A stretch of DNA of 64,000 nt, taken from contig NZ_FUWR01000012.1 of the NCBI RefSeq assembly GCF_900167465.1, forward strand, positions 55,731 to 119,730, written 5' to 3'. Of this stretch, positions 37,786 to 46,338 are shown piece by piece (position 1 is the stretch's first letter; the number at the start of each line of letters is the position of its first letter). A program made the position numbers and the translations under genes. Under the pieces are notes generated by a model, which saw nothing but the letters and a program-made list of their open reading frames with translations, did not search any database and had not been told where the DNA came from. This stretch comes from Trichlorobacter thiogenes. GTDB taxonomy: Bacteria > Desulfobacterota > Desulfuromonadia > Geobacterales > Pseudopelobacteraceae.

Positions 37786-39401
37786 CCTTCCGCCCCAGAC
37801 TCCGCACCCTGCTGCTGGTCATCAACCTGATCATCCTGCTGCTGCCGCTGGGCGGGATCACCATGTTGCGCCTGTATGAAAACGAGCTGGTGCGCCAGAC
37901 TGAATCTGAACTGATCGGCCAGACCGTATTGCTCTCCACCGCCTTTAAAGAGGCCTACCGCAAAAGTGCTTCAATCAGAAAAGAACGCCTGCCGACTCCA
38001 GAAACAGAGGAGGAGGACGAAGCAGAAGCCGCCCCACAACCAATTGATACAACCCTTGCCCCCATCGCACCGACCCTTGATCTGGCCCAGACGGTCATTC
38101 TCCCGCCAGCACCGGCACCAACCCCGGCTTCGCAACCCGGTGACCCGGCTGCAGTCACTGCCGCCAGAACCCTTACACCGCTTCTGGCAACAGCGCGGAA
38201 AAACCTGCTTTCAGGCACACGGATTGTTGACTTCAGGGGCACTATTGTGGCCAGCAGCAGCACTGACGAGGGGCAGTCTTTAAGTGGCTGGAGCGAAGTG
38301 GCACGGGCACTGGCCGGAGAGACCACCAGCCAGCTACGCATCCGCAACTCCAAATGGTCCACCCCTGCCCTGGGCTCAATCAGCCGTGGCGCACGAATCC
38401 GCATCTTTGTGGCCCACCCTGTTATCCTTGAAAATCGGATCATCGGTGCAGTGGTTATGTCCCGCACCCCTCTTGAAGTAACCAAGGCACTCTACCTGAT
38501 CCGCTTTCACCTGCTTAAAACCGGTTTGGCCATCGGTAGTGTGGCACTGGCAATCACCCTGTTGCTGGCCTACTACCTGAACAGACCGCTAAAACGCCTG
38601 ATCAAACAGGCAGAGTTGGCCCAAACCGGACATACCTTTGCAGCAACCCCAGAATCAGCCGGCATCAGGGAGTTTGACCAACTCTCAGCCGCTCTGACCC
38701 GCATGGCCGGCACCATTGAGGCCCGTTCCGGGTATATCCGCAGTTTTGCCGCTACAGTCTCCCATGAATTCAAGACACCACTGACGTCGCTACGTGGTGC
38801 CATGGAGCTTTTACAGGAGCATTATGACGGAATGAGTCAGGAAGAGCGGGAGCGTTTCCTCACCATTATTCAGCAGGAAACCGGCAGGTTGGAACAGTTG
38901 GTGGGCAGGTTGCTGGAACTGGCCCGGGCCGATGCCTATACCCCCGGCAATGAGCAGGCACCTGTTATGCGTCTGTTGGAAGAAACCGCTGCCCAATATC
39001 GGGCCAAAGGACTCAGCATTACGCTCTCAGGCGAAAACCTTACTGCATCCGCCTGCATCGCCCCGGATCTGCTTGCCAGCATCTTTGCCAACATCTTTGG
39101 CAATACCCTGATGCACAACGGGCCTGGCACAGAGGTAGTTGTTACCCTGCAGCAGATCCGTCGGCCCGGAGGCCTGGATCAGGCAGAACTGTTTTTTTCA
39201 GACAACGGCAAGGGGATATCAGCGGCCAATGCAGAAAAGATCTTCAAGCCGTTCTTCACCACAGCCAGGGAGCATGGTGGAAGTGGGCTCGGCCTGTCTA
39301 TTATCAGATCACTGCTGGAGGCACATGGCGGGTCAGTGGAATTACAAGAGGTCGAAAAAGGGGCAGCCTTCAGGGTTGTGCTGCCGCTCTGCAAGGGGTG
39401 A
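37782..39401 (+). CDS. Sensor histidine kinase next to creD
   Basis: The 539-residue kinase has a membrane span at about 11-31, an extracytoplasmic sensor region, a second span near 247-265, HAMP, a dimerisation domain with the phospho-acceptor His in ATVSHEFKTPLTSLRG near residue 327, and the ATPase domain with N box (NIFGNTLMHNG), G1 (DNGKG) and G2 (GGSGLGLSI) motifs. The sensor region contains an unusual insert of about 70 residues rich in Pro, Ala, Thr and Glu (EEEDEAEAAPQP onwards), which looks disordered. The length and neighbourhood resemble CreC. Its stop codon abuts the 3' end of cassette B. Confidence 0.88.
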   Translation: MTFRPRLRTLLLVINLIILLLPLGGITMLRLYENELVRQTESELIGQTVLLSTAFKEAYRKSASIRKERLPTPETEEEDEAEAAPQPIDTTLAPIAPTLDLAQTVILPPAPAPTPASQPGDPAAVTAARTLTPLLATARKNLLSGTRIVDFRGTIVASSSTDEGQSLSGWSEVARALAGETTSQLRIRNSKWSTPALGSISRGARIRIFVAHPVILENRIIGAVVMSRTPLEVTKALYLIRFHLLKTGLAIGSVALAITLLLAYYLNRPLKRLIKQAELAQTGHTFAATPESAGIREFDQLSAALTRMAGTIEARSGYIRSFAATVSHEFKTPLTSLRGAMELLQEHYDGMSQEERERFLTIIQQETGRLEQLVGRLLELARADAYTPGNEQAPVMRLLEETAAQYRAKGLSITLSGENLTASACIAPDLLASIFANIFGNTLMHNGPGTEVVVTLQQIRRPGGLDQAELFFSDNGKGISAANAEKIFKPFFTTAREHGGSGLGLSIIRSLLEAHGGSVELQEVEKGAAFRVVLPLCKG

Positions 39402-39449
39402 ACGGTTCTGAGGCACCACCGGCTTGACCGGTGGTGCCGATTGTTAGGC
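39401..39449 (-). other. attC-like recombination site of cassette B
   Basis: On the minus strand the site reads GCCTAAC (R'', 39449-39443), AATC, the perfect stem GGCACCACCGG / CCGGTGGTGCC with loop TCAAG, then TCAGAACC-GTT (GTT at 39403-39401). At 49 bases it is a little shorter than usual attC sites. The R'' box includes the TAA stop of the RelA/SpoT-domain gene. R'' is a perfect 7-of-7 complement of GTTAGGC at the other end of the insert (40482-40476). Confidence 0.62.
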
Positions 39450-40481
39450 TGATTTTGCTACTTTTATCCGCTTACGAGTTTTTTCTACAAGCTCAGAAAT
39501 ATGCTCTGGCAAATCTTTTGATCGTGACTTCCAGTAGTTATCAGATGTTAAATCCAAAATATGTCTAGCAACTCCGACTTGTGCCCATTGATGACCCTTT
39601 TTCCCGTCGAATGATGCCTTCTCATCTTCATTCATAAAGTCTGCCGACAGTACACGACCTTTTTCTAGATCTTTAAGGGTAACTTTCAATTTCTGCATTT
39701 CAGAGAGGAGCTTTTCGGTTTCTTTTAGTTCACGATGTCGATTTGGAAAATAGAAGTCGAGAAAGGCTTGAAGAATATCAATGTTAAGCGGTTGTGAAGT
39801 GTCAAAGCCTTTAGAATCTTCCCTGGCATTTCTAACTAATGTTTGTTGGTATTCGATTTTATGGCTACGAAGGAGGTCAAATTCCTGATCGGCCATTTCG
39901 AAAAGAGCACTTAATTGAAAAATTCGCCGCAAAAATTGTGGTGGTACTTGATCTTTAGACTTGTAAGAAAGATTGTGGGAGATATTTGCCCATGCATGCA
40001 TAAGTATGGTGCGGACTTGTATTTCCGCTCGAATATCTTTAAGGCCTCGATAATTCGGTGCGGTGAGCCAGTCCTCACTTATTGTGACTATTAAATGACT
40101 CGATCTATAACCGAATTGGTCAGCATTCAATTCATTTTCTTTGTTTATAAAATCATGAATTATAAATTCGTCTTTTATTATTTTTTCTATACGTTCAATG
40201 TCTGTCGGGTAAAAAGCAATAATGCGAATACCACATAAGTCATCGTCCTGCTCAAAGGGATCTTTATATTGCTTTCTTTCAATCTTTTCATAAAATGATT
40301 CAAAATCCTTAACCCTATAACTTACTCCAAATACATCTATTTCATTTTGTTCAAGGAATTGTTCTAGTGCAGCTTTAATATTATTGCCAAGTCGCTCCAG
40401 TCGTGGTCGCATCTCTTCATATTTCTGGCGAAGGCTCTGAATATCCATTTTTCACCTCGTCTTATTCTAATTTGAGCCTAA
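39403..40481 (-). mobile_element. Solitary integron-type gene cassette B (putative)
   Basis: The 1,079-bp A+T-rich insert, read on the minus strand, begins at a G|TTAGGC junction (40482/40481), has its ATG about 33 bases later, one ORF, and ends with an attC-like hairpin at G|TT (39403/39402). The canonical boxes GTTAGGC and GCCTAAC are perfectly complementary. It is inserted directly behind the histidine kinase stop codon and faces it tail to tail. The palindromic element in front of it is a relative of the one in front of cassette A. No integrase gene is nearby. Confidence 0.65.
39444..40448 (-). CDS. RelA/SpoT-domain alarmone synthetase-like protein in cassette B
   Basis: The 334-residue protein contains a RelA/SpoT nucleotidyltransferase domain, which transfers pyrophosphate from ATP to GDP/GTP or, in toxic members, to other targets. 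Synthetase motifs are all visible: YRVKDFESFYEK (Arg45, Lys47, Ser51, Lys55), DDLCGIRI (Asp70, Arg75), GYRSSH (113-118) and EIQVRTILMHAW (Glu142, Gln144, Arg146, His151). No HD hydrolase domain, TGS or ACT domain is present. The ~150-residue C-terminal part is alpha-helical and charged and may regulate the enzyme. G+C content is visibly lower than in the kinase and uvrA genes on either side. It could be a small alarmone synthetase or a toxSAS/CapRel-like defence protein; the sequence alone does not decide. Confidence 0.85.
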   Translation of the reverse strand: MDIQSLRQKYEEMRPRLERLGNNIKAALEQFLEQNEIDVFGVSYRVKDFESFYEKIERKQYKDPFEQDDDLCGIRIIAFYPTDIERIEKIIKDEFIIHDFINKENELNADQFGYRSSHLIVTISEDWLTAPNYRGLKDIRAEIQVRTILMHAWANISHNLSYKSKDQVPPQFLRRIFQLSALFEMADQEFDLLRSHKIEYQQTLVRNAREDSKGFDTSQPLNIDILQAFLDFYFPNRHRELKETEKLLSEMQKLKVTLKDLEKGRVLSADFMNEDEKASFDGKKGHQWAQVGVARHILDLTSDNYWKSRSKDLPEHISELVEKTRKRIKVAKSA

Positions 40482-40533
40482 CTCTTATTGACCGGTTCAC
40501 GCGCGTGAACCGGTCAACCTCCCAAACGGAACA
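40482..40533 (-). repeat. Palindrome-containing element, copy B, abutting a cassette junction
   Basis: On the minus strand it begins TGTTCCGTTTGG (40533-40522), then GGAGG, the perfect palindromic core TGACCGGTTCACG / CGTGAACCGGTCA, and ends AATAAGAG at the G of the cassette junction. It is the counterpart of the element at 21406-21466, 8-9 bases shorter because the palindrome centre is reduced. The compensatory change in the arms (C/G here against G/C in copy A) keeps the stem paired, so the hairpin itself seems to be maintained. Confidence 0.75.
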
Positions 40534-40626
40534 TTTCTTCAGGATTTTTCACTCGCTTACCAAGACTCGTAGATTGTGATTTTCTTTCCGCTCTTTGCGT
40601 TCTCTTGCGGCAAAAAGCACTTAATA

Positions 40627-40663
40627 CCTTGAAAATCCCGCATGCCAAGCAGGATTTTCAAGG
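40627..40663 (-). terminator. Hairpin after uvrA
   Basis: CCTTGAAAATCC and GGATTTTCAAGG form a perfect 12-bp stem with a 13-base loop only 5 bases beyond the uvrA stop. A long T-run is lacking on the minus strand, so it may be a weak terminator or an mRNA 3' end stabiliser. Confidence 0.6.
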
Positions 40664-40668
40664 TACAT

Positions 40669-43488
40669 TTACAACATCTTCCGCAGGAACTGGCCGGTCC
40701 AGGATCTGGTGACCTTGGCCACCTGTTCCGGCGTACCGGCTGCCACCAGTTCACCACCCCGGTCGCCCCCTTCAGGCCCCAGATCCACAATCCAGTCGGC
40801 AGTCTTGATCACATCCAGGTTGTGTTCAATGATCACGATGGTGTTACCGGTATCCACCAGCCGGTGCAGCACATCCAGCAGCTTGGCAATATCGGCAAAA
40901 TGCAGGCCGGTGGTCGGTTCGTCAAGGATGTAGATGGTACGTCCGGTGGCCCGTTTTGAAAGTTCCTTGGACAGCTTGACCCGCTGGGCCTCACCGCCGG
41001 AGAGAGTGGTGGCAGACTGCCCCAGGGTGATGTAGCCCAGTCCCACCTCCACCAGGGTTTTAAGTTTGTTCTTGATCTTCGGGATCGCCCCCAGAAACTC
41101 CAGCGCCTGCTCCACGGTCAGGTTCAGCACGTCGGCAATGGACTTGCCTTTGTAGTGCACCTCCAGGGTCTCGCGGTTGTAGCGGGCACCCTTGCAGACA
41201 TCACACTGCACATAGACATCCGGCAGGAAGTGCATCTCTATCTTGAGGATACCGTCGCCGGAGCAGGCCTCGCAGCGCCCGCCTTTTACGTTAAAAGAAT
41301 AGCGGCCCGGCTTGTAGCCCCGCACCTTTGATTCAGGCAGGTTGGCAAACAGGTCGCGGATATCGCTGAATACGCCGGTGTAGGTAGCCGGGTTACTGCG
41401 GGGGGTACGGCCGATGGGAGACTGGTCAATGTTGATTACCTTGTCCAGATGTTCCAGACCCAGGATATCCTTGACCGCACCGGCTTTTTCACGACTGCGA
41501 TACAACCGCTGGGACAGCACCTTGTGCAGGGTGTCGATGATCAGGGTGGATTTGCCGGAGCCGGAAACACCGGTCACGCAGGTCATTACCCCCAGCGGGA
41601 TATCCACATCAATCCCTTTCAGGTTGTTCTCCGTTGCCCCTTTGATAGTGATGCTGCGCTCAGCCTTGCGCCGTTTCTTGGGCACCGGAATGGTCAGCTC
41701 ACCGGACAGATAGCGTCCGGTCAGGGAAGCCGGGTTGGCCATGATCTCTTTGGGGGTCCCCTGGGCCACCACCTCACCACCGTGGACACCGGCGCCAGGC
41801 CCCATATCCAGCACATAATCAGCAGCCAGGATGGTGTCTTCGTCATGCTCCACCACCAGCACGGTGTTGCCGATATCCCGCAGGTGACGCAGGGTGGTCA
41901 GCAAACGGTCATTATCCCGCTGGTGCAGGCCGATGGACGGTTCATCCAGAATATACAGCACCCCCACCAGTGACGAGCCGATCTGGGTGGCCAACCGGAT
42001 CCGCTGGCCTTCACCACCGGACAGGGTGCCGGAAGTACGATCCAGCGAGAGGTAATCCAGCCCGACATTAACCAGAAAGCCGAGCCGTTCCTTAATCTCC
42101 TTCAGTATCCGCCGGGCGATCTCCTGATCCTTGTCAGACAGCTGCAGATGCTCAAAAAAGTTTTGACAGTCACGAATTGCAAGAGCGGTCACCTGCTGGA
42201 TGTTCTGCCCGCCCACCAGAATATGCAGCGCCTCCGGCTTCAAGCGGGCGCCGTTGCAGGTGGGGCACGGCATCACGTTCATGTAGGGGGCCAGCTCTTC
42301 GCGGATCATCTCTGATTCGGTCTCGCGGTAGCGTCGTTCCAGATTGGTCAGAACCCCTTCAAACTCCTTCTTGTAGGTATGACGTTTGCCCCGTTCATCC
42401 TCCCACCAGAATTCAAGCTGCTCACCGCCTGTCCCCTCCAGGATCACCCGTTGCACGGTTTCTGACAGTTCCTGAAACGGCGTATTCAGGTCAAAGCGAT
42501 AGGAGCGGGACAGGGACTCAAGAATCATCTGATGGAAGGGAGAACCCAGCCGTTTTTCCCACGGCGCAATCGCCCCTTCCCGGATAGAGAGCAGTGGATT
42601 GGGAATCACCAGCTCGGCATCAAAGTACATCCGGGTACCCAGGCCGGTACAGTCCGGGCAGGCACCATAGGGATTGTTGAAGGAGAACATCCGGGGCGCG
42701 ATCTCGGGGTAGGAGATACCGCATTCGATGCAAGCCAGTTTTTCAGAGAAAATGATCGGCAGTTTTTCTCCCACCACCTCCACCTTGACGATCCCTTCGG
42801 CATGGCCCAGGGCGGTTTCCAGCGAATCAGCCAGACGGCGGCTGATTCCTTCCTTCACCACCAGGCGATCCACCACAATATCGATATCGTGTTTTTTCTT
42901 CTTGTCCAGTTCGATCTCTTCGGCCAGCTCCCGCTGCACACCGTCAATCACGACGCGGGTAAAGCCTTCCTTACGCAACTGCTGCAGCTCTTTCTTATAC
43001 TCCCCTTTGCGGCCACGGATCATCGGTGCCAGCAGCAGCAGTTTGCTCCCCTCCGGCAGGGTCATGATCCGGTCCACCATCTGGGACACGGTCTGGGCCG
43101 TGATCGGCTTGCCACAGCTATGACAGTGGGGTTGCCCAATCCGGGCAAACAGCAGACGCAGGTAATCGTAGATCTCAGTGACGGTGCCAACGGTGGAACG
43201 GGGGTTCTTGGAGGTGGTCTTCTGCTCAATGGAGATGGCCGGAGAAAGCCCTTCGATGGACTCCACGTCCGGCTTTTCCATCTGCTCCAGAAACTGGCGG
43301 GCATAGGCGGAGAGCGACTCCACATAGCGGCGCTGCCCCTCGGCATAGATGGTATCAAAGGCCAGGGTGGACTTGCCGGAGCCGGACAGACCGGTGATTA
43401 CCACCAGCTGATCACGGGGGATAGTGACATCAATACATTTAAGGTTGTGCTCGTTGGCACCTTTGATGATGATCTGGTCGTGATGCAT
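40669..43488 (-). CDS. uvrA: Excinuclease ABC subunit A (UvrA)
   Basis: UvrA is the damage-sensing ABC ATPase of nucleotide excision repair. The 939-residue protein is full length. It has the first Walker [13 protein letters not shown] near residues 33-44, the zinc-finger cysteines CIECG and CPDC near 250-280, the signature LSGGEGQRI near 492, Walker [12 protein letters not shown], the second Walker [12 protein letters not shown] near 640, the second zinc motif CEAC-CDVC, signature LSGGEAQR near 830 and [13 protein letters not shown] long antisense frame over it is a shadow. The ATG is followed upstream by the toxin gene 16 bases away. Confidence 0.98.
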   Translation of the reverse strand: MHHDQIIIKGANEHNLKCIDVTIPRDQLVVITGLSGSGKSTLAFDTIYAEGQRRYVESLSAYARQFLEQMEKPDVESIEGLSPAISIEQKTTSKNPRSTVGTVTEIYDYLRLLFARIGQPHCHSCGKPITAQTVSQMVDRIMTLPEGSKLLLLAPMIRGRKGEYKKELQQLRKEGFTRVVIDGVQRELAEEIELDKKKKHDIDIVVDRLVVKEGISRRLADSLETALGHAEGIVKVEVVGEKLPIIFSEKLACIECGISYPEIAPRMFSFNNPYGACPDCTGLGTRMYFDAELVIPNPLLSIREGAIAPWEKRLGSPFHQMILESLSRSYRFDLNTPFQELSETVQRVILEGTGGEQLEFWWEDERGKRHTYKKEFEGVLTNLERRYRETESEMIREELAPYMNVMPCPTCNGARLKPEALHILVGGQNIQQVTALAIRDCQNFFEHLQLSDKDQEIARRILKEIKERLGFLVNVGLDYLSLDRTSGTLSGGEGQRIRLATQIGSSLVGVLYILDEPSIGLHQRDNDRLLTTLRHLRDIGNTVLVVEHDEDTILAADYVLDMGPGAGVHGGEVVAQGTPKEIMANPASLTGRYLSGELTIPVPKKRRKAERSITIKGATENNLKGIDVDIPLGVMTCVTGVSGSGKSTLIIDTLHKVLSQRLYRSREKAGAVKDILGLEHLDKVINIDQSPIGRTPRSNPATYTGVFSDIRDLFANLPESKVRGYKPGRYSFNVKGGRCEACSGDGILKIEMHFLPDVYVQCDVCKGARYNRETLEVHYKGKSIADVLNLTVEQALEFLGAIPKIKNKLKTLVEVGLGYITLGQSATTLSGGEAQRVKLSKELSKRATGRTIYILDEPTTGLHFADIAKLLDVLHRLVDTGNTIVIIEHNLDVIKTADWIVDLGPEGGDRGGELVAAGTPEQVAKVTRSWTGQFLRKML

Positions 43489-43504
43489 GGAGTGTCCTTG
43501 TTAC

Positions 43505-43843
43505 TCAGCGTTGCCAAATACGAAGCGAATTTACGGTCATTCGTGATCCTGAACAATGCCAGAGCGAAATCAGACCAACGTAGTCATTGTACAGCTCATG
43601 AATCAGACAGTACCGGGCCGGGCCGCAATCAAAATAGAGCTCCCGCAGCATGACCTGATGCTCAGCAAGCAGGTACGGTACCTGAACGCCAAGTAGATTG
43701 TTATCATGCAGAAGTTGTTCTGTTTTTTGGACTTCTGCAAGAAACAGTAGCGCGATCTCAGGGCGGTAGCGTTCTGCCAGATCACTGGCGTACTTCCTGA
43801 TCCTGGTTTTATATTCGCCTGATCGTCTAAGCGGCAGAGCCAT
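43505..43843 (-). CDS. RelE/ParE-like toxin of a type II toxin-antitoxin pair
   Basis: The 112-residue basic protein is placed in the RelE/ParE-like group from size, sequence character (LRRSGEYKTRIRKYASDLAERYRPE at the start, then a strand-rich C-terminal part with RELYFDCGPARYCLIHEL) and from its partner gene. Its ATG shares one base with the stop of the upstream gene for a ribbon-helix-helix-type protein (TAATG), the typical antitoxin-first coupling. Whether it cleaves mRNA or targets gyrase cannot be read from the sequence. It lies 16 bases upstream of uvrA on the same strand. Confidence 0.7.
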   Translation of the reverse strand: MALPLRRSGEYKTRIRKYASDLAERYRPEIALLFLAEVQKTEQLLHDNNLLGVQVPYLLAEHQVMLRELYFDCGPARYCLIHELYNDYVGLISLWHCSGSRMTVNSLRIWQR

Positions 43844-44103
43844 TAACGCTGGATCTCCCTGCCTACGGTTTCAAAAAAAGCATCATCTTCGGCAACCAGC
43901 TCTCCAAGACCAGAGCGCAGCTCATACCAACCCCGCTCAACCGAATCAAGAAACTGCTGCTGTTCGTCAACGTAGCGCACATACATCCTGATTGAATCGC
44001 GCACCACGTCCTGCTCAGAACGACCAGTAAGACGTGAAATCCTCTTCAGGTTCTGTCCGTCATCTTCCTCAAGCCGGAGCCCTAATTGACAGGTTTTAGC
44101 CAT
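43843..44103 (-). CDS. Ribbon-helix-helix (CopG-like) antitoxin
   Basis: The 86-residue protein begins MAKTCQLGLRLEEDDGQNLKRISR..., with the short beta strand, helix and GRSEQDVVRDSIRMYV second helix of a ribbon-helix-helix DNA-binding domain. The acidic C-terminal tail (ELVAEDDAFFETVGREI) would bind and neutralise the toxin. The ATG at 44103 is preferred over one 30 bases upstream because GAGGTG precedes it. It would repress its own operon, as is usual for this class. It is followed by the toxin gene with a one-base overlap. Confidence 0.75.
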   Translation of the reverse strand: MAKTCQLGLRLEEDDGQNLKRISRLTGRSEQDVVRDSIRMYVRYVDEQQQFLDSVERGWYELRSGLGELVAEDDAFFETVGREIQR

Positions 44104-44165
44104 GGCGCACCTCTCCGATAACATTGATATCAAAATATATCACAACTAGTTGGATGGCAAGAAAA

Positions 44166-44195
44166 TACCCCCGGTAGCATTAAGCGCCGGGGGCA
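44166..44195 (-). terminator. Terminator after the GGDEF-EAL gene
   Basis: CCCCCGG (44168-44174) and CCGGGGG (44187-44193) form a G+C-rich hairpin. Read on the minus strand it is followed by TATTTTC, and it lies about 33 bases after the stop codon of the GGDEF-EAL gene, separating it from the toxin-antitoxin pair. Confidence 0.75.
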
Positions 44196-44226
44196 AGGCA
44201 AACAGAAAACAATCATGATGCATGGT

Positions 44227-46338
44227 TTAGAACAAAATCCCTTTACGAAGAAACTCTTCCGCAGCCGCAGCAGGTACCGGCTTACTGAACAGAAACCCCT
44301 GTATTTCGCGGCAACCGTAGCTTTTCAGCAGTTCAAGCTGGTCATGGTCTTCCACCCCTTCAGCAGTCACTTCCATCTTAAGGGTATGGGCCATATCGAT
44401 GATGATCTTGGCAATGGCGCGGTCGTCAGGACTGGTAATGATGTCACGCACAAAAGAGCGATCGATCTTAAGCCGCCCCAGGGGGAAATTCTTGAGGTAC
44501 GCCAGGGATGAATAACCGGTGCCAAAGTCATCAATAGACAGACTGCATCCCATACCGGAAAGGGCCTGCAACAGCTGCTGGTTCTCTGCAGCGTTGCGCA
44601 TCAGGATACTCTCGGTCAGCTCCAGTTCCAGCCAGCTTGCGCCAAGCCCGGTTTCCAGCAGGATTGATGCCACCACCTGATCAAGCTTGGTCCGAAACTG
44701 CTTGCCCGACAGGTTGACCGCCATGCGAACCGGCGGCAACCCCGCATCCTGCCAGGCCTTGGCCTGACGACAGGCAGTACGGATGACCCACTCGCCAATG
44801 GAGAGGATCAGGCCGGTCTCCTCTGCCAGAGGAATGAATTTTTCCGGAGAGATCATGCCCAATTCAGGATGATGCCAGCGCAACAACGCCTCAAAGCCGA
44901 TGATGGTTCGCTTCACCACATCCACCTGGGCCTGATAGAAAAGCTCAAACTCATCCCGCTCCAGTGCCCGGCGCAACGAGCTTTCCAGCACCATCCGCTC
45001 CATCACCTTGACATTCAGGTCGCTGGAGAAAAACTGGAAATTATTGCGATCCATATCCTTGGCCTGGTACATGGCCAAGTCAGCATGCTTGAGCAGTGAC
45101 TGAACATCGCCACCATCGGTGGGATACACCGCCACACCGATACTGGTAGTCAGGTACAGTTCCTGTCCTTCAATCACGAATGGTTCTGAGATAATCGCCA
45201 AAATCTTGCTGGCAGCACTGCTGACACCGTCTTCATCGGCAACAAGATTTAAGATAACAACAAACTCATCCCCCCCGACCCTGGCCAGGGTATCGCTTTC
45301 CCGGACACAGACCCGCAGCCGCTCGGCCACGGTGCGTAACAGCTGATCACCGGCCTTGTGCCCCAGGGATTCATTAACCCCTTTAAAACGGTCTAAATCC
45401 AGAAACAACACCCCGACGCTGCCTTTCATCCGGGCTGATTGGACAATGGCCTGCTGCAAACGATCATGCAACAGGTTGCGATTGGGCAAGCCGGTCAGAC
45501 TGTCGTAATTGGCGAGGTGATGAATTTCCTGTTCTGCCCTGGTCCTGTCCGTAACATCCAGCAGGGTACCCACCAAAAGCACTGCACGACCGTCGTGATC
45601 GCATTCAAGCTCTGCCTGGCTGGCCACCACAATCTCAGCGCCGCTGCAGGTGGCAATCCGGTAGGTCATATCAAGACTCCGACCGGACTCAATGGTGGCA
45701 CCCAGGGCCTTTCTGACAACCGGGATATCTGAAGGATTTATCTGATGGTAGAGCCATTCAAGGGAGACCTGGGGAGCAGTAACGGCATCATACCCCAGGA
45801 TAGAAAACAGTTCCGGTGAAAAATAAAGCTCATTGGTCTGCAGATTCCACTCCCAGCTGCCGATCCGGGCGATCCGCTGGGCCCGGGACAATCGCAGGTC
45901 ACTCTGACGCAATGCCTCTTCAGCCAGTTCCAGGCGTTGCTTGACAGCAGCTTCTTCCAAGGCACGGGATACCACCACCGGCAGTCGATCCAACAGGGCG
46001 GTATCCTTAACAATAAAATCACTGGCCCCTTGCTTGATCATCTGCACAGCCAGGTTTGAATCGTCACGCCCCGTAACAACGACAAAAGGAATCCGGCGAG
46101 CCTGGGCATGCATGGCGGCAATAAACGCCTCACCAGTCATATCGGGCAGGGTGTAATCCAGCAACAGCAAACTGGCCGGATGGCTGGCAAGCCAGGCCAG
46201 GGCAGCAGCCCCGCTGGATGACGTATGACACTGATACCCCTCTTCTCGCAGGGTACCGGCAACCAGCTCACCAAACGGGAGATTATCCTCAACCACCAGG
46301 ATAATGCCGCTGGTTATGTGGCGATCCGAATCAGGCAT
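44227..46338 (-). CDS. REC-PAS-GGDEF-EAL cyclic-di-GMP signalling protein
   Basis: The 703-residue protein has four modules. A receiver domain (about 12-125) carries the phospho-acceptor Asp in LLLDYTLPDM near residue 60 and Lys in IVKD. A PAS domain (about 150-270) contains GSWEWNLQTNELYFSPEL. A GGDEF domain (about 280-440) has an intact active-site motif RVGGDEFVV, and an EAL domain (about 455-700) has GFEALLRW, NLSGKQF, ELTES and DDFGTGYSSL. Both catalytic signatures are conserved, so it may make as well as degrade cyclic di-GMP. Its start overlaps the glmU stop by 8 bases, so the two may be cotranscribed. No cognate kinase is adjacent. Confidence 0.95.
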   Translation of the reverse strand: MPDSDRHITSGIILVVEDNLPFGELVAGTLREEGYQCHTSSSGAAALAWLASHPASLLLLDYTLPDMTGEAFIAAMHAQARRIPFVVVTGRDDSNLAVQMIKQGASDFIVKDTALLDRLPVVVSRALEEAAVKQRLELAEEALRQSDLRLSRAQRIARIGSWEWNLQTNELYFSPELFSILGYDAVTAPQVSLEWLYHQINPSDIPVVRKALGATIESGRSLDMTYRIATCSGAEIVVASQAELECDHDGRAVLLVGTLLDVTDRTRAEQEIHHLANYDSLTGLPNRNLLHDRLQQAIVQSARMKGSVGVLFLDLDRFKGVNESLGHKAGDQLLRTVAERLRVCVRESDTLARVGGDEFVVILNLVADEDGVSSAASKILAIISEPFVIEGQELYLTTSIGVAVYPTDGGDVQSLLKHADLAMYQAKDMDRNNFQFFSSDLNVKVMERMVLESSLRRALERDEFELFYQAQVDVVKRTIIGFEALLRWHHPELGMISPEKFIPLAEETGLILSIGEWVIRTACRQAKAWQDAGLPPVRMAVNLSGKQFRTKLDQVVASILLETGLGASWLELELTESILMRNAAENQQLLQALSGMGCSLSIDDFGTGYSSLAYLKNFPLGRLKIDRSFVRDIITSPDDRAIAKIIIDMAHTLKMEVTAEGVEDHDQLELLKSYGCREIQGFLFSKPVPAAAAEEFLRKGILF

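Noticed and set aside
39401..39449. Common origin of the cassette B hairpin and the hairpin beside the IS200-like gene (63703-63721)
   Set aside because: Both contain CCACCGG/CCGGTGG, but loop and flanks differ, and the cassette hairpin is tied to the complementary GTTAGGC box; the resemblance is probably chance.
42532..43653. 373-residue frame antisense to uvrA
   Set aside because: It lies entirely over the strongly conserved uvrA coding strand and has histidine/glutamine-rich composition typical of shadow frames.
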